A stretch of DNA of 5,388 nt from an uncultured Collinsella sp. GTDB lineage: Bacteria; Actinomycetota; Coriobacteriia; Coriobacteriales; Coriobacteriaceae. Under the pieces are notes generated by a model. The model saw only the letters and a list, made by a program, of their open reading frames with translations. It made no database searches and had not been told where the DNA came from. Position numbers and translations under genes: made by a program. Each line of letters starts with the position of its first letter. Within the stretch, counting starts at the first letter, position 1. Positions 5,316 through 5,388 of the stretch are shown piece after piece. The stretch spans positions 1-5,388 of the forward strand of contig CABSBK010000094.1 in the NCBI GenBank assembly GCA_902475865.1, written 5' to 3'.

Positions 5316-5388
5316 AGATCTGTTGAGGATAGGTAGAAATGGATATGTTCAGAGAACAATTCAAGTTTAATCTCATGGCGCGAGATGG
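5316..5388 (-). promoter_or_regulatory. Upstream region of the minus-strand gene with a small dyad
   Basis: This AT-richer stretch should hold the promoter of the gene starting at 5297. TGTTC-AGA-GAACA (5346-5358) is a perfect 5-bp dyad and a possible operator. On the minus strand TTGTTC (5359-5354) with TACCTA (5335-5330) at 18 bases is the best promoter pair I find, but it is weak. A further 5-bp inverted repeat, ATCTC (5370-5374) and GAGAT (5382-5386), lies at the window edge. Confidence 0.2.

Noticed and set aside
1..5388. CRISPR array, tRNA, rRNA or complete insertion sequence
   Set aside because: No regularly spaced direct repeats, no cloverleaf or rRNA-like sequence, and no transposase frame were found on either strand.

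Overview
The window looks like the chromosome of a high-GC Gram-positive bacterium, most likely an actinobacterium of the class Coriobacteriia (Collinsella-like). The order grpE-dnaJ-hspR is the actinobacterial DnaK operon, HspR is the regulator typical of that phylum, and the coding sequences are GC-rich and strongly biased to G/C in the third codon position. The genus is my inference; I could not search databases.

Positions 1-1687, plus strand: the 3' end of a dnaK-grpE-dnaJ-hspR operon. The last 40 codons of grpE are followed by two hairpins (130-159 and 189-210), a zinc-finger-less (type B) dnaJ (233-1198) and hspR (1271-1687). DnaK (outside the window), GrpE and DnaJ form the Hsp70 folding machine. 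HspR is its MerR-family repressor, so this operon carries its own feedback control. The HspR operator (HAIR) would be upstream of dnaK and is not visible here.

Positions 1688-2063, 376 bases without a gene: rich in secondary structure. It holds a perfect 12-bp hairpin starting in the hspR stop codon, a long imperfect hairpin of about 99 nt, a REP-like block with GGGAC-type half repeats, two small CGTTC/GAACG dyads, a candidate promoter and a clear Shine-Dalgarno at 2054-2058.

Positions 2064-4364, plus strand: a 766-residue aconitase-superfamily hydratase with all three [4Fe-4S] cysteines. It appears to be a single-gene unit.

Positions 4365-4628, 264 bases between convergent genes: a 23-bp perfect GC-rich inverted repeat with a competing internal fold, a canonical intrinsic terminator (4503-4533), and a 13-bp REP-like hairpin that is followed by a short T-run on the minus strand and so could terminate the opposing gene.

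Positions 4629-5297, minus strand: an unrecognised protein of about 222 residues with one N-terminal membrane segment, probably starting at GTG 5297. Its base composition is less GC-rich than its neighbours. The final 73 bases are its upstream region. No tRNA, rRNA, CRISPR array or intact transposase gene is present. The least explained material is the set of hairpins and REP-like elements flanking the hydratase gene.
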